Shown in pieces: positions 1-12,740 of a DNA stretch of 64,000 nt (position 1 is its first letter; each line of letters begins with the position of its first letter). A program made the translations under genes and the position numbers. The DNA comes from Trichostrongylus colubriformis (lineage: Eukaryota; Nematoda; Chromadorea; Rhabditida; Trichostrongylidae): NCBI GenBank assembly GCA_963978905.1, contig OZ022260.1, positions 41,352,259 to 41,416,258 of the forward strand, given 5' to 3'. A model generated the notes under the pieces. The model saw only the letters and a program-made list of their open reading frames with translations, did no database searches and was not told the origin of the DNA.

Positions 1-746
1 CTAACTCAGCCTGCAGCTTGAACAGCAGATAGCACTCTAACGAGATCGCAATAGACCTTTCGGAGATGCAACTTATATGGTACTGAAAATGAAGTGAAAT
101 CCATACCTGTTGATTCTTATATACTATAGGTATCTTATCGTTCAGTATCTCATCTTGAGGTGAGGGCAATTGATTTTTCATATGGTTTCGGTATATGTCC
201 TTAGGTCAGAATCTCGCACTGCAATTTGTGAAGGGTACTGTAGGAGAATGAGGCAGGAGGACATTCTCTAACCACAGAAGCATTTCAGATGATGGACGGC
301 GATAACGACAAGCAGGAAAAACTCTGGGAGCGACGCCAAGGAGGAGGCGCAAATACAAGAGGAGTCGAGGTCCCGAGGCCGGGACGGACGGCCGGGTCCA
401 CCTAGGGGTGCTGCCACCAGTCCACCGACACCGACGCTGAATCTACCTAGCTACCTACCTACCCAGATCTCTTCTCGAAGTATTTGTGCTCACTGTAGAG
501 CCACTGTATGGACCATTTACTTGTTGCTACTTATTGTTACTTGGTACTTGCTAATAAATCTGTATGTAGATTCTACTTGTCGTGGACCCAGCACTTACTA
601 ACTGACGGCGTGCTAACAACGGACGCCTCTTCGGTTTGGTCCCAAAAAGTTACACGGTAATGCCAGAGGCGGCGTTCGTAATTGCCCTGTTATCACTTTG
701 GAACTGCAGACCCCTACCTAGCCCAGTAGGCATAGCTTCGCACGCG
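1..746. other. gene-free stretch, no recognisable content
   Basis: I find no convincing coding exon, RNA gene or repeat termini here. A stretch near 300-420 is rich in GA and CG codon-like triplets, but its open frames are short. The 3' part (600-740) may be the degraded tail of the reverse transcriptase relic that follows. Confidence 0.5.
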
Positions 747-1700
747 TTACTCTTGCAGTTCCAAACCTGATTCAAGGGCACACGTCCTTATCGCTTGTTT
801 AAGTTTTGGTCTCCAAGTGTGGAAGGGGTGGCACAATAACTGAACACGAGTCACCCTCTCAATGGTTCCCCATGGCAGGCTATTGGTTCTGGGCTCTTCG
901 GAGCTTATGAACTTGTTCTTCTTGACGTTCAATAGGATTCCATTCTGAGCCAGCCTGTCCTGCCATTTCTGAGTTTTAGCCTGAGGTTGTCCCCTGCTTT
1001 GCGCCACCAGGGCAATGTTATTTGCGTGACGAATGTCCTTCAATGGTTCCTCCATAAGAGCCCTCACCATAACGCCCACTGAGAGCGAACCCTTAATGCG
1101 CACCTACCGCAATATCTATATCATTCAAGAGCCTGTGCGAAGTGGATACAGCTACTTTACCATCAGCCCCGTCGTACATATCCGTTAGGGCAACCAGACC
1201 TTCCAACACATCTCGTGACTTGCTCCAGAGCATTGGTCTGGAAAGACGGTCGAAACCTTCCTGAAAATGGGGAATGCCAGTAGCATGGTCGGAGTTTTTC
1301 TGATACTTATTCATCACTTGCCTTGTGATTTAAGATGGCATCGGTTGCGGGTCTTCCAGGCATGAATTCAAACCCCTATTGAGAGATAGGACGAGTTTCC
1401 CTCAGCGTCGCATTTATGAGCTTCGCATACAGCTTTGTGGTATGCGCTGATTCCTCGGTAGCTGAGCATTTCATCACCCTTCTGCTTGAGAACGATGTCA
1501 CTGGTCCTCCATCAATCTGGAATCCTTCTTTCGGCAGCTACTGTGTTGAACAATCGAGTGAGCCTTATGCCGTCTTCTTCTGACTCTTTCCATGCATCTA
1601 CCGGTACCCCGTATAACCAACGCCGTTCCAATCTTCATAATCTCCCTAGCATGCGGCGACTTCCTCATTCCTCCAGTGTAGGATGGGGCTAGCATTAGCC
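747..1700 (-). pseudogene. non-LTR retrotransposon reverse transcriptase relic
   Basis: This is a decayed reverse transcriptase fragment read on the minus strand. Going 5' to 3' (high to low coordinates), fragments in different frames resemble successive RT blocks. There is a KGDEMLSYRGI segment near 1,480 (compare KKGD...NYRGI), then GFEFMPGRPATDAI near 1,350. An FQEGFDRL block follows near 1,260 (compare LEKAFDR), then a DI.VG.H segment near 1,100. Last is ANNIALVAQSR near 1,010, where an intact element would carry the A/F-DD motif. The catalytic Asp pair is therefore lost. Stops and frameshifts separate the pieces, so it cannot be active. It belongs to a hookworm-type non-LTR lineage distinct in sequence from the RTE copy at 12.7-15.6 kb. 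Family placement is inferred from motif order only. Confidence 0.7.
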
Positions 1701-1774
1701 TTCCTGCTTGGACTTTCGTTACAGGGAAACGTTCAGTGTTCCAGAAAGATAACGAAGTACTCCTGCCACCTCCT

Positions 1775-2010
1775 TTTGGGTGTGTACCCTTATGTCAGGA
1801 TTTTCGCACGAGCGACGTGCGACGCAGTGTGTGCGAGCTATGCGCGTCGCGGTAGTTGGGTCTCGAAACAGTTACACAGCAATGCTAGGGGTGCACGCAG
1901 TTGATTTGTAATCGCTTCGGGACCCAACAACGTGGCGCCTTTACTCGTCCGTATTGCTTCGCTTGCGACATGCGCGGTGCGAAACTCCTGACATGGGGTA
2001 CACACCCCCT
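1775..2010. repeat. inverted-repeat element, 'CCTTATGTCAGGATTT' family, copy 1
   Basis: The left end reads GGGTGTGTACCCTTATGTCAG and the right end carries the inverse (CTGACATGGGGTACACACC), enclosing a GC-rich core with internal inverted symmetry (CGACGTGCGACGC...GCTTGCGACATGCGCGG). Related copies are at about 32,745-32,970 and 43,873-44,107. The short length, terminal inversion and dispersal fit a non-autonomous MITE. No protein is encoded. Confidence 0.6.
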
Positions 2011-3928
2011 CCTTTTCACTACTACTAACTCCCTTGAGAGGACACCGTCGCTGCGCAGATTTAGCCATTTCCACATATTCAAAATTATCTTTCGGATTAG
2101 GTTATCCTCGTTGCGCTCGTCCAAACTGGTAGATAGTTTTGATCATCACGACGGTTGGTAAAATCAAACTTGAACCTGAACGGTTTAGATGCCTGTCGTG
2201 ACATGAAGTTACGAGTGTGCGACAACGAACACGCCCATTTGGGAACGGAGCGAAATGCCAACGCAAGAGAAGGCATTTCCGTTTCGAATCTCGGGACCTT
2301 CATTCTTGCCTTCCTTTACTATGAAACCTACATTTCAGTCTATGGGCTACCCCTCCTCATGCTTTCTACTCGGAATATTTACCTCGCGTGCACATTCCGC
2401 AATTCGTGGCTTTGAATGTCCACTGCTGATTTCAGATACTTGCTCGTGTTTCGTATGTGAACGTGTAAGAGAGCTCACAAACCGCATGTATGACATCGGG
2501 AGCTGAGAGAAGGATGCACGCGTCTTGCTAGTGTACTGGTCAACTATGTATCGTGTCCAAAAGGCGTGGTCTCAGTTAACAAACTTAGCATGACAGTCAA
2601 CAAAGCTAGTTCAGAAATATATTAGGTGCTGAGCTCAATTCTGGCCGTTTTTTGCCAAGAAAAACCACCTGTACTAAAAACGTGGTACAAGCTATTCCAT
2701 CCATATCATTTTCTATGATTTTCTGCAGCCTTTCCTCATCTTTCTGACGCTTTGGCGATGCCGTCGCGATAAGACTGGGCAGTTATTGAGACATTAAAAA
2801 TCCGAAAACCTATTTTGCACTTCTACAACTTTCCAAATCCGTGCAGCAAAGAGGCTGTGCTGCAGCAATCTGAGCAGATGGATAAGAAGGCACTATGTCT
2901 CTTGATTACGCTTGTTGGAAGAAAAATTTTTATCCAGCTGCAAGTGTGTTTTCTTGAGTTTTTGCAACATACCGATGAAGCCTCTACACCAACTTTCTTT
3001 TCAATTTGCCTACTATTAGAGTCTGTAGCATCATCACTATCCTTTCCTTCCTGATCCCCTTAAATGCAAAGCAGTAATTTCCGGCTTCAACCATTCCATT
3101 TTTGACTGCAATTTTGATGCTTGTCCTATAGATATGAGACCCAAAAGCTCTTGGATGTTGAATTGTTACAATAGACACACATTAAATCGGCAGTCACATG
3201 CACCGAAGAATGATTTTTTTACGTTTTTCAAGCAAATAAACAGTGACAGAAGTTGGTGATAATTCGTGTGATTACCTTCTTTTTATTAAATCTTTCCAAA
3301 TGTATAAAACATTTTATAACACCTAGTTTAGGAACTCCCACCTCGTCTCCGAGTTTGAGCCCTTCAATGCTTGTAGGTCACTGACATGAAAAATTTAAAT
3401 GGATCGTCTTGTTATTCGTTGTCTAGTTCAATATCTTTACTATTAAATCGCTAATCGAACCAATAATGATACGGAATACGACGGTGCTTTGATCTCCAAA
3501 GCTTGCACTATAGTTGGATGAGCCTCAGAGATTTTGTCTTCATGACAAACAGTAGAAGCATCGGATGACGAAAGTGTACGTCCGAATGGCTCACAGGTTG
3601 AGCACTATCAAAAAACAAGTAAACCATACACATATGAAAACTAGGAGATTTTGTGGCCAATGGCCAGAACTATGTATCGAGAGTGAAGGCGTTCAACGAG
3701 ATTAGCACTTGTGAACCCAGAATTTTTACAAGTAAATTTCTATGAGTTAAAGTCATTGGCAAAAATTAAATTTACCGACTAATGGGTTGGTAAAAATATT
3801 TATTTTTAGAAGATATAGACCACTTATGGAATGAGAAACAAGAATAGATTATCGTGTAGCAGGTAACTTTCCATAATTTAAAATCGTGAAATGTTATACA
3901 CAAACAGACAGTTGATTTATAGTGAATA
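2011..3928. other. gene-free stretch
   Basis: Only short, low-quality open frames are visible and none matches a family I know. Base composition becomes AT-rich after about 2,600. Nothing else is supported. Confidence 0.5.
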
Positions 3929-6900
3929 CTACTTTTTACACATAACATATAGGATCGCACTAACAAGTATGCCGACTAGGATGCCCGCTACTATCCATCC
4001 AAAGATCTGAAATGTAGTATTTCAGATGAGTTTTTGCTAGTACATCGTTTATGAATTGGGGTTCTACAGAGTACTACACCGTGGTGCTAATGATACGGTT
4101 TATGAGCTGCCTAAACATTCATAGCAAATTGTTTCTGAAAAACTCCAGCAACAGTTATAAGGTGTAGTAGCTGTAAGCGCCGATGTCGCATATCCACACA
4201 AGTCCTGTTTGAAATCGTTAATTAAATTTACCTTCAATTTTTACCAGTCACTGGCTAATTCATGTATTCAACAACTTAAAGGAACAGAAAAAAGAATACG
4301 CTACTTCACTGAGGCATATTCCACCGTCGTTTTGGATAACTTGAAAACCATGGTTGTCTAGGCTCATATAAAGTTTATCGGTAGATTTCCGCACACTTAG
4401 TGCTATGATTCAGCGGCAGTTCTTTTTCTGCCAGTTCCTTCGAAATGCCCTCAACATAGATAATTTGCACCATGAAGTTTCACGCGTTCTCTGTCAGATA
4501 AAGGTTAGGTCTGGTAGCCGAGCAAGGTAAAGATCATTTGGTGACGGCTATATATGTTCTCGTGCTCCAGATTACAAGAATTTTTTGATTTACTTGCAGG
4601 AATACATTTTGATGTCAATTTCGACATGTATGACGAGGGGAGAGGGCGATGTATGACACTCGGGTAAAACGGGGTCCATCCTTTCAGGAACAAAAAAAAA
4701 ATTTAGCGGTGTCCTTGAGCCCACGCCATGAACTTCATCCTTTGATGATTACCCTCGAGAACTAAAGTCCGTATTTCTTAAGATGTTCTGCTGGCATCCA
4801 GGCCATTGCTATTGAGTTTTTTCCAATAGATGGAAGAACTGAGAAAAAGTTCGAGGCATAAACTTCTGAACGGATAAGGCCGCGTTCATACTCAGCGTCG
4901 ACAGGGCACTGCTGCGTTTGCAGGCGGCGAGGCATTGCGGCACGCGGTAGGTGCAGAGACGACGCAGGCAACGAGGCAGAGTGGCACAGACGGACAAGCA
5001 GAGGCACGCAGTCACGCCCTGTCTCCGACACCGCAAAATATGAACGCGGCCTTATGCACCCCACTTCAATGTGCTCGGCTCCATCTCATCTGGCGAGATG
5101 GGCTGAGCTTTCGCAAAGTTATGCCTTCTCAACTGTCGTCAAGAGGCGAACTTATAAATCTCCAACACCCGATAAAAGAATTCGTTGACAAGATGTGCCT
5201 CAATGAAGACCATGATTCCGAGCAATTCCGAGCATCTTGACTACCTTACTAAAGAACCGGCACGGGCAGAAGAAAATGAGGAACTAGTAAATGAACATTT
5301 AAGTCTAGGAGAGATGATCTGTGGCGAAATTCCCGCCTCGAGAAGGGCCCCGAAGTCGTCACTGCGATTTTCCGCACACCTTTCAAACTGCAACATATAA
5401 GTATTCCTCGTGGTTGCGAGGGCGGGGCAAAGTTTGCGGTTGGTCGACTTAGTCCCTCCCCTTCTGCATCAACTACCGCCGCCTAGAGGAGGGGGCGGAA
5501 AAGAAGAAAACGGTTTTCGAGCTGTCATTTCCTGGGTTTTTGACCGTTTCACTGCATTCTTTCTCTATTGCTACCCTATCGATCACTTAGATTTCTATTC
5601 CACAATTATTCCATAATCTGATGAAATCATCTCTAACGCTGCCTTCTAAATGCTGCGCCTCTCCATCAGAAATCTAACCAGGATCTCCAGTATTCTCTCT
5701 GGTTTCATACTTCGCCGGGCCCTTACTAAAATCATTAAAAGGCGACGCCAGTCTAATTTTAACGCAATTTGACGTCTAAACGATGACAGCATTTTTCTTG
5801 ACTGAATTACCCCTTTTCGAAGTCAGGTCGCAATTTCTCTTTCCCCTTATGTGCAAAAGCAAGGCATCATTAAAGCAAAACATTTTCATGAAATACAAAT
5901 TGAAAGCGACGAAGAAACATGAGGTGGCTGTTCCACCTTGCACCTCCACGAAAACGCCATTTTCCGAAAAATGAAGACAAATCTGTTTTGTTGTATCAAG
6001 CTGAAATTTAGGGTGGATATTCGAATACACGCTCACATTTGCTACACTTCATACTCACAGAGTTCCTCAGACCCATATCGCTGTGAGGGTTTTTTTTTGG
6101 GGGGGGGGGGGGACGGTAGTAAGGCACGGCCCGTGCGCTAAGTAATCGATGGGGCGCAGGGAACGGTCGTAAGGCACGGCCCGTGCGCTAATTAATCGAT
6201 GGGGCGCAGGGGCTGATACTTTACTATCTCAGACCATCCCACGCTTCTTTTCCATCGTGTCCTATACATTTCAAACAAGAAAACACTGCTTGTTCTTCGG
6301 AGGTGAGAGGAAGGGGCTGTAGTCATCCTGGAGTTGAGTACAAGCTGTATCACAGTCACGTACAGTGGTTGTTTAGTGGACAAGGCCCTTTTAAGGTAAT
6401 TATCAATTACGGAAATCTGAGGGCCTGATGATGTAGACGAGTTGTGGGACGCAGAAGATGCGTCGGATAATATTCGTCACGGTGGTAGTGAAAGCCCATG
6501 CCCCCATTGCTAATTAGCGCACGGTGCCGCGCCTAACGACATACAGCCGTATTTGGATAATTCACGATGAAATCATCATGCAAAACCACTTATGTTGAAG
6601 CGGAGGGGGAGGCAAATGGATACCCGATGAACAAAAATATATTTTATTATTTTATGAATGCTCCGTAGTAACACTGATTCAACAGGGGTCATACTTGTAC
6701 AAGACATTTACGTCATTGACACGTTAGTCACATAAAGGCATCTTACAATGTAACATTAGCAAGCTGCCCCCCCCCCCCACTTCCCCCGCTCCAATGGCCT
6801 TCAAAACTCATTTGTCAACTGTATCAGGTGTGGCATCTCTTTACTTTTCTTTTATCCCTTCTCTTTCGATTGTGTTGTTTTTTTTACGAACATGTGTCAT

Positions 6901-7217
6901 ATCAGCAAACATACGCAAACGATAATTATCGATTATGGGCTAATAAAATTACATTTCATAGCCATAAATGCGCCCCGAGAAGCCTAGTTAAAAAGTAGAG
7001 GTTGCCTTTCTGAGAATGTGCTTTCACTTACGCTAATACTTCCACAGCATTCATTCTTGCGTTTTCCACAGCATTCGTAACCCCAGACGACCATATTCGT
7101 GCATGTATTAGAAAGGCATTCCTCAATCGAATGAATGGGCCATTGAAAATTTTGTCACTAGCAAATGATGAACGCATGAGCTAGCTCTACCTTCTTCCCG
7201 ATAGGAAAGATCAACAT
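3929..7217 (-). CDS. small six-Cys, single-TM protein (family member 1)
   Basis: Function unknown. Proposed three-exon gene on the minus strand: exon 1 at 7,217-7,191 (MLIFPIGKK), exon 2 at 7,121-7,032 and exon 3 at 4,006-3,929 ending in TAG. Exon 2 is a 30-codon module C-x4-C-x9-CC-x6-CC that ends ECCGSIS. Exon 3 starts IFGWIVAGILVG, continues as a hydrophobic helix and ends MCKK. Every junction is phase 0, with GTAGAG and GTAAGT donors. The 69-bp first intron is normal for the family. The second would be about 3.0 kb and contains repeats, so the link between exons 2 and 3 is the weak point. The predicted protein is 64 aa with no cleavable signal peptide. The Cys module should lie on one side of the membrane and a tiny basic tail on the other. 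The same exon pair recurs at four other loci in this window, which is the main evidence that it is real. Confidence 0.55.
4870..5065. repeat. GC-rich inverted-repeat element, copy 1
   Basis: Palindromic GC-rich block with arms such as GGCAACGAGGCAGAGTGGCA facing a complementary run (TGCGTTTGCAGGCGGCGAGG side). A second copy with the same core and layout is at about 39,995-40,190. It looks like a MITE inside the long second intron or intergenic space of family member 1. Confidence 0.5.
6112..6212. repeat. two-unit tandem duplication after a poly-T/poly-G run
   Basis: A unit of about 50 bp containing AAGGCACGGCCCGTGCGCTAA is present twice with a few differences. An inverted partial copy (TTAGCGCACGGTGCCGCGCC) lies near 6,511-6,535. 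The region 6,110-6,540 is therefore probably one inverted-repeat element. Confidence 0.5.
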
Positions 7218-7458
7218 CTTGAACTAGATTTTGACTTCAACCTAAGCGTAATTTCGGTCTGTCCAGCACCTTTCCTTCACAGCTGAAAGATAGTGAATCA
7301 TTTGATAAAACAGGAGGTTAGATTTCGATGAACTGAAACAAAGCTGAGTATTCCTTGTAAATGGTGACGGTTTGGTGCTATCGCAATGGGAAGGGAATCC
7401 TATGAAAAGTTGCATTAGGTCGCTCCACTAGCACACGCGGGTGAGGTTCTTCATTCAC

Positions 7459-7796
7459 AAGAACGATTATTCAGGGCGATCACCCATTTCCCGCCGTCAA
7501 ATAAAATGTCTGTGGTGCAGTGCCGTTACTCTAGCGTCTGGGGCTCTCCTAGATTTGCCTGAGCCTTTCAGGGAAGGAGCATGTCCTCTAGCCGTCTGGG
7601 ACTCTCCCAAATTACATTCTATTTGACGTCAGGGAAGCGGGTGACCGTCCCGAAGTATCGATCTTCTTGACAAGGCTCCCCTCTGAAAAGCTCAGGCAAA
7701 TCTAGGAGAGCCCCAGACGGCTAGAGCAACGGCACTGCACCACAGACATTTTATTTGACGGCGGGAAATGGGTGATCGCCCTGAATAATCGTTCTT
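7459..7796. repeat. 105-bp-armed foldback element
   Basis: The left arm (7,459-7,563, starting AAGAACGATTATTCAGGGCG) is almost exactly inverted in the right arm (7,691-7,796). The spacer carries a diverged third copy of the arm core (CTCTAGCCGTCTGGG), and a related core recurs at about 39,200-39,260. There is no coding content. It is a MITE-like foldback. Confidence 0.75.
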
Positions 7797-7822
7797 GTTC
7801 TTCATTCTCTGTGACAAGTCGG

Positions 7823-8238
7823 TTAAAGGAATCGTGCATGGAGAAATGAGGTTCGCTGTTACCCATATTCTATGTTGTATTTGCCGGGTAAGGACCACAT
7901 ACAAAGTTTCACGCGGAAAAACGAGAAACAGGCCAAAAGACAGATCCTCAAAATGGTGGCCGAAGTGGCGGGGCGTCGCTTCGTCATCCGCCGCGGTCGG
8001 AAACGCACAGTGAGAGCAGAAAGTTACGTAAAGAGTTCCACTCCGTCTCCGACCGCAGTGGAAGACGGGGCGAGCACCTACTCTGAGACCCCGCCCTCTC
8101 GGCCACCACTTTTAGGAATTGTATCTCAGCTAGATTCTCTTTTTTCGCGTGAAACTTTGCATGCGGCCTTTATCAGACAAATACAGCACAAATATGGGGG
8201 TAACAGAGGAATCATTATTCTGTGCACAACTCCTTTAC
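7823..8238. mobile_element. TTAA-ended long-TIR MITE, copy 1
   Basis: Begins TTAAAGGAATCGTGCATGG and ends with a diverged inverse (AACTCCTTTAC). Subterminal blocks TTTCACGCGGAAAAA and its inverse TTTTTTCGCGTGAAACTTTGC match copies at 19,061-19,493 and 40,605-41,037. The core holds a further inverted segment. Non-autonomous, with no transposase. Confidence 0.7.
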
Positions 8239-8504
8239 GGTCGTTTGATACCGCAACGCAGACTCTGGTGCTCATACTTTGCCACACCCAGTACTCCACA
8301 AGTATTGTACGACCGCGTCGCAACGCACGAAATTAACCCTAAAGATGATTTCTTGATGAGCGTTCAAAACCATCATCCGTAGAACTCACTCACCAAGCAA
8401 TCCCCGTGGCTATGACCCATCAAAAATGAAATCTGTACGGCGATTTGTTTTTATACTCTGCGCTTATCATGTACGTTCAGGCGGTGTTCGGAATTTGCTA
8501 TCGT

Positions 8505-8840
8505 ATGCGCGTTAGGCGACTAGGCAGTTAGGATACGTAAAGGATAGGCTACGTAATTATTAGGCGATTGGGCGATTAGATTTGGCGATTAGGCGATCAG
8601 GCGTTCTCGCGGAAAGAATAAAATACGTATCGATTAAGTGAACGATGCCTCTGATTCCTAATACATTGTTCAGAGTTTGCGATTCAGGCGGAAGGAAAAA
8701 GATACATACCGATTAGGAATTCAGGCGATCGTGCGATTCAGGCGTATCATTCACCTAATCGATACGTTTTATCCTTTCCACCTGAATCGTGACTCCGGCG
8801 GAATGAAAAAGATACATATCGATCCAATAATTCGGGAGCA
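8505..8840. repeat. GGCGATTA-rich repeat with inverted halves
   Basis: Short direct repeats of the type AGGCGATTAGGCGATT at 8,505-8,600 are followed by a segment (AATACGTATCGATTAAGTGAACGATGCC) whose inverse appears at about 8,735-8,790. The function is not apparent. Confidence 0.5.
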
Positions 8841-10003
8841 TGAACTCAAATAATAAGCTGAAGAGTTCGGATGTGGTACGGGTTGGGTCGGGCATGGTTA
8901 AGATGTATAGAACGAACATGGGCCATGTGGGACCCCGCCACGTAAGGCCGTGGCATGCGCTGCAGTATTTGGTGCTTAAAAAGAAATCCTGCAGTTCGTT
9001 TCAAAAGAACACAGACGTTGGGAAAAGGTGAATCACAGTGAGTAGGGTTTTTGAAGCTGTTGAAGGCAACTCGTCTGCAGTGGGCGGCGCATGCTTTGGA
9101 AAGGCAGTGCTCACCACAAATGATCACAACCCGGCTATTGAGTAGACCAAAATCGAGAGAAAATGGATGGAGATCAACGATACCCAACTTGTGTTGAACA
9201 CACCCAAAATGGGCGAAGTTTACCCACAGTAGTCGGCGGGTGCAATTGGTCGCATTGTAACAAGAAGGGGACGATACCCGCCACGCGATCCATTCCATTC
9301 TTAGTCTCACTAACAGGTCTTGGTAAAAAATTTTCATTCCCATCTCTCACTTTCATCTCCTTTTATAATGTAGCATGCGAGATGATCCTTGGCGGACGAG
9401 GAACTGCGTACGAAATGAAAAGTGGAATTTAGCCTGAGCCTACACTTCCGTAGAGGAAACACTTCACAGGTGGGCATTCATCAGTCGTAAACATTTCTAA
9501 ACAAAAACATTCTAATGACAAGATTTCTAATGGAATTAATCTCTTACCGCTATTAAATTATCTGAGTGTGACTCGATAGTACATGAGCGACCCGTTGTCT
9601 TTTGAAACTACACTGGTGTCTAGGCTAGTCATTGTTCGGTCAATTACGCAAGTGCATGGCGCGTCCGAGAAGAAATTATTGCCTACCTATCCATGAACTC
9701 CTTTGGATTTGTCCTTTACGTGATACATTTTTATACCTTGTAAGTGAGGGCATGTCGTAATAGGGAAAGAGCCATGGGTTGCTGGATAAAAATGAATTTG
9801 GGCATGTGGGAAAGGATGGTTGCATTCGTCGTAAAGTAACATCGTGTCTTCTTCATCTTCTCGTTAGCGTCAATCCCGTGTCGTGGCAGAGTCTACAACT
9901 TTTGTCATATGTCGCCATCTGTTACAGTCTAGGGTTCTTTAGTTACACGACGATCAATGTTCAGGAAGGAAATGGGTATATCCACTAATCAATTAACACT
10001 TAG
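8841..10003. other. gene-free stretch
   Basis: Long open frames exist on both strands around 8,850-9,430 but neither resembles a known protein, and overlapping opposite-strand frames are typical of repeat-derived DNA. Nothing else is supported. Confidence 0.4.
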
Positions 10004-10688
10004 TGTTGCGGCTCTCGGGCGGTTGCCCTCCTGACCGCTAGCGCAACAGCATCGTGTTCCGGGTCTCCGGACTCCGCACCACCCAACTGCTACGCTTGCG
10101 AGTTGTCACTGTCCACGTGGACTTCCCCAGGAACCATACTGCTTTCCCCACAGTATGGCCGCCGCTTCCCGGAGGCATTAACCCCCGCACTTCTGCCTAT
10201 ATGCTACCCTTAGAACGACGCGAGTACAATGTTTACAGCACCCATATTTATTATGTACATACTATTCACAATAGTGGCCCTACTCTTATCATCCTGCCTG
10301 ATCTTAGGTCAGACCGTGCTCCATCTCCCCAAGGGTCAACTGTCGGATACTAGTGGTAACTGCGGTAACTTCCTCCACCCCGCAGGCTATCTACCCCGCC
10401 TGCAGCCGTCCACGTCCTCGGGTATAACGGATGTGGTGCGGTCGGGCGGACCACGCCGGCCGCGGTCCGCCCGACCGCACCGCGCCCTGACGGCCTGCAG
10501 AGCGTGAGGGACAAGCTCTCACCCTCAACAGTCCGGCATGGCATCCTAGCAGCCTTAACCCGGTGCCCTTTCCTCCCGGGGGAAAGTGTCTAAGCACCGA
10601 CTGGCATGGTGACCCTTCTATAGAGTCACGGACTGGGGGCGGGGCCGGGCGCGCGGTGCGCCCACAGAGACAGTCGCGTTCCGCGACA
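10004..10688 (-). repeat. solo BEL/Pao LTR, older copy
   Basis: A 685-bp sequence clearly homologous to the two LTRs at 45,517 and 57,564. It has the same ends on the plus strand (TGTTGCGGCTC...TTCCGCGACA), the same CAGTATGGCCGCCGCTTCCC block and the same GTATGGTT-type internal blocks, but many substitutions. Flanks read CTTAG at 9,999-10,003 and CTTTG at 10,689-10,693, a 5-bp target duplication with one mismatch. No internal coding sequence remains, so this is a solo LTR left by recombination, and it is clearly older than the full copy. Confidence 0.85.
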
Positions 10689-11042
10689 CTTTGGCTGAAG
10701 CGATCACTACTGGTGGTTCAGATAGTAAAGGGATCGAGGTTTGGATTCGACTGCATCAATTGTTAGCAATTACTCTACTTGCCAAGAATCTTCATAATTT
10801 CCACGTTTTGGTGGTAGATCCAGTAATCGATGCTTATCGTTTTTGTGAACGTGCACCACTATTTGGAATTCTACACACGTATCTAGCGGTCGATACCCAC
10901 TATTGTTGCTAGCACTGCATGAGGGGGGAATGAATCACTTGCTTGTTATCACAATCTTGATCGTATCTTGATCATCCATGTAAATCCCAGTATCAAAAGA
11001 CATGCGTATCAAAAGATATGAGGTGGATATGATAAGTCCCCA

Positions 11043-11049
11043 TATAAAA
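11043..11049 (+). promoter_or_regulatory. candidate TATA box
   Basis: TATAAAA inside CATATAAAAGTA, about 175 bp upstream of the start codon of the small membrane protein gene at 11,223. The assignment is by position only. An unrecognised 5' leader or trans-splicing could explain the distance. Confidence 0.35.
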
Positions 11050-11222
11050 GTACTTTCACACCAACACCCACCAGCCAGTTAGAAGTCAATCTTGCCAGTC
11101 TTGCCTGGTATGCTTCGTTTTCACCACTTGTCAGCATAGATGAACTGTTACACTTCAGGAGTTGACCAGAAGAATAGTGGACAGAGAAGAACTACCTAGA
11201 GTCTTCACTTCTATTTTATACA

Positions 11223-11563
11223 ATGCCGGAGGTATTCGCAATTGGAGGTGACAAGGTGCGTTTGGGATTCTGATGAGTTCATCTGGGTTCGTATGTATAA
11301 CGTTGAACATTTTGAAATCTAGTCATGTGCTGCCCACAAGTGCACGTCATTCGGCGTATATGAGCAACACTGCTGTGGAGCTACTATGAATGAGTGCTGT
11401 GGATCCGTCACAGTAAGCAAGATTGTTTTATAGCCTCGATTCGGACCATGCAGACGCGTATTCAAACTTTATAAGAACGTTTCAGATAGTCGGATGGGCT
11501 GTGGCTGGTGCGCTGGTCGTTTTGATTATAGTTGCAGTCTTCTGCTTAGTTTGCAAGAAGTAG
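11223..11563 (+). CDS. small six-Cys, single-TM protein (family member 2, best preserved)
   Basis: Function unknown. Three compact exons: 11,223-11,255 (MPEVFAIGGDK), 11,323-11,412 and 11,486-11,563. The introns are 67 and 73 bp with GTGCGT and GTAAGC donors and CTAG and TTTCAG acceptors, all phase 0. The predicted protein is 66 aa. Residues 12-41 form the cysteine module: C-x4-C, TSFGVYEQH, CC, six residues, CCGSVT. Residues 42-66 are a glycine/tryptophan start (IVGWAVAGALVV), a hydrophobic helix, and the tail VCKK before TAG. There is no signal peptide, so a signal-anchor topology is likely. Because all three exons fit within 341 bp with clean junctions, this is the reference copy for the family. 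The module has no match I can name. The CC...CCG spacing only superficially resembles disulphide-rich peptides. Confidence 0.7.
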
Positions 11564-12740
11564 TGTTCGCAATGAAAACCTACAAACCGCATTCGACATT
11601 GGCAAATTTCATTGTGGCAACGTTTGTGCTATATGTCAGTCAATCTCTTGCCACCGATGTCGGTTGTTTCTTCCGCTTGTATGTTTGGGTGCTATCGCGA
11701 TGAGGGGGGAGGGGCGTTCTACTGTGGGAGCTACTTTTGTCGAACCTAGAAGGAGAAAGGATCCCTTTTAGTCCACTAAGGCTTAGGCAGAAATATACAC
11801 TCAAATATGCAGGCTGACGGTTTAGTGATGTTTAGATAAAAATCAATCAAAGATCAAAATTGTTCAGCATTCTATAAGATGCCCCTCATTGCGATTGCAC
11901 CAATGCTTTGTATGAATAAAAAAATGAAAAATGAGTGTTCTTGTGGCTGAAACTTCGTCATATGAAGGTATCTTTGATCGTCCATTAATGATGTTTCTCA
12001 ACAACATGAGAGCACCTGTACACATTGAAACGATGCTTACTTTCCTCTACTTCATAGCCTCTCCTTTCGACTAGCTGCAGCTAAAGATCAAATGGGTAGC
12101 TCTTACAATTGAACACCACAGTTTCACACAGCTCAAGTTGTCCATTTGAACGATTGTGGTTGAGTCTTTTCTAATCGTGAACTTTGTGGACAGTAGCAAA
12201 ATGGTATGGGCGCGTATCTTTCATCTTTCCAAAGCTCTCATGGAATGCAGGGCCATTTGGCAGTGCCCATAGTGGTGGAATCAATGGAATTGTGGAGCTG
12301 GTGAAAAATGGGAAAAATTCAAAACAACTGGAAGAATCGTTGGCTTCGCATTTCGGTGGAATCGTGGAATCCGAAAGGGCTAGTTCCATATATTTATATA
12401 CTCCGCACATCAGAGAGAATCAAAGAAGGGCGCTATTCTAGTATGGAGGGAGGCATCATGGAAAATGTTTAGCAAATTTATGTCAGACTGCAAATGCAGC
12501 GTATACATATTTTTGCCTGACTCTTGATGAAGGGATTCCTTTTCCCTGCTGGGGTTCAGGCAAAAATAGCTCCAAGTATAAAATAGCGTCGAGCATAGCT
12601 CCAAGTATAAAATAGTGCCGTGCACAGTAGGATGCCCTTCTCTCCCCCCCCACCCCAAAAGACCCAAAAAATTCCACAAAATATTGAAGACTGTCGGACC
12701 GGTGTTCTTCGGCCCCCCAACTACATAATATGTAAATTTA
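11564..12740. other. gene-free stretch with a dispersed-repeat end
   Basis: Around 11,690-11,900 sits a repeat edge (GGTGCTATCGCGATGAG... and GGCTTAGGCAGAAATATACACT). Related pieces occur near 7,371, 27,140-27,260, 33,775-33,990, 34,130, 41,590 and 44,450. The open frames at 12,171-12,441 exist on both strands and are not convincing genes. Confidence 0.45.

Noticed and set aside
12171..12441. Overlapping plus and minus frames of about 80 codons
   Set aside because: Both strands open with no recognisable family and no clear splice sites.
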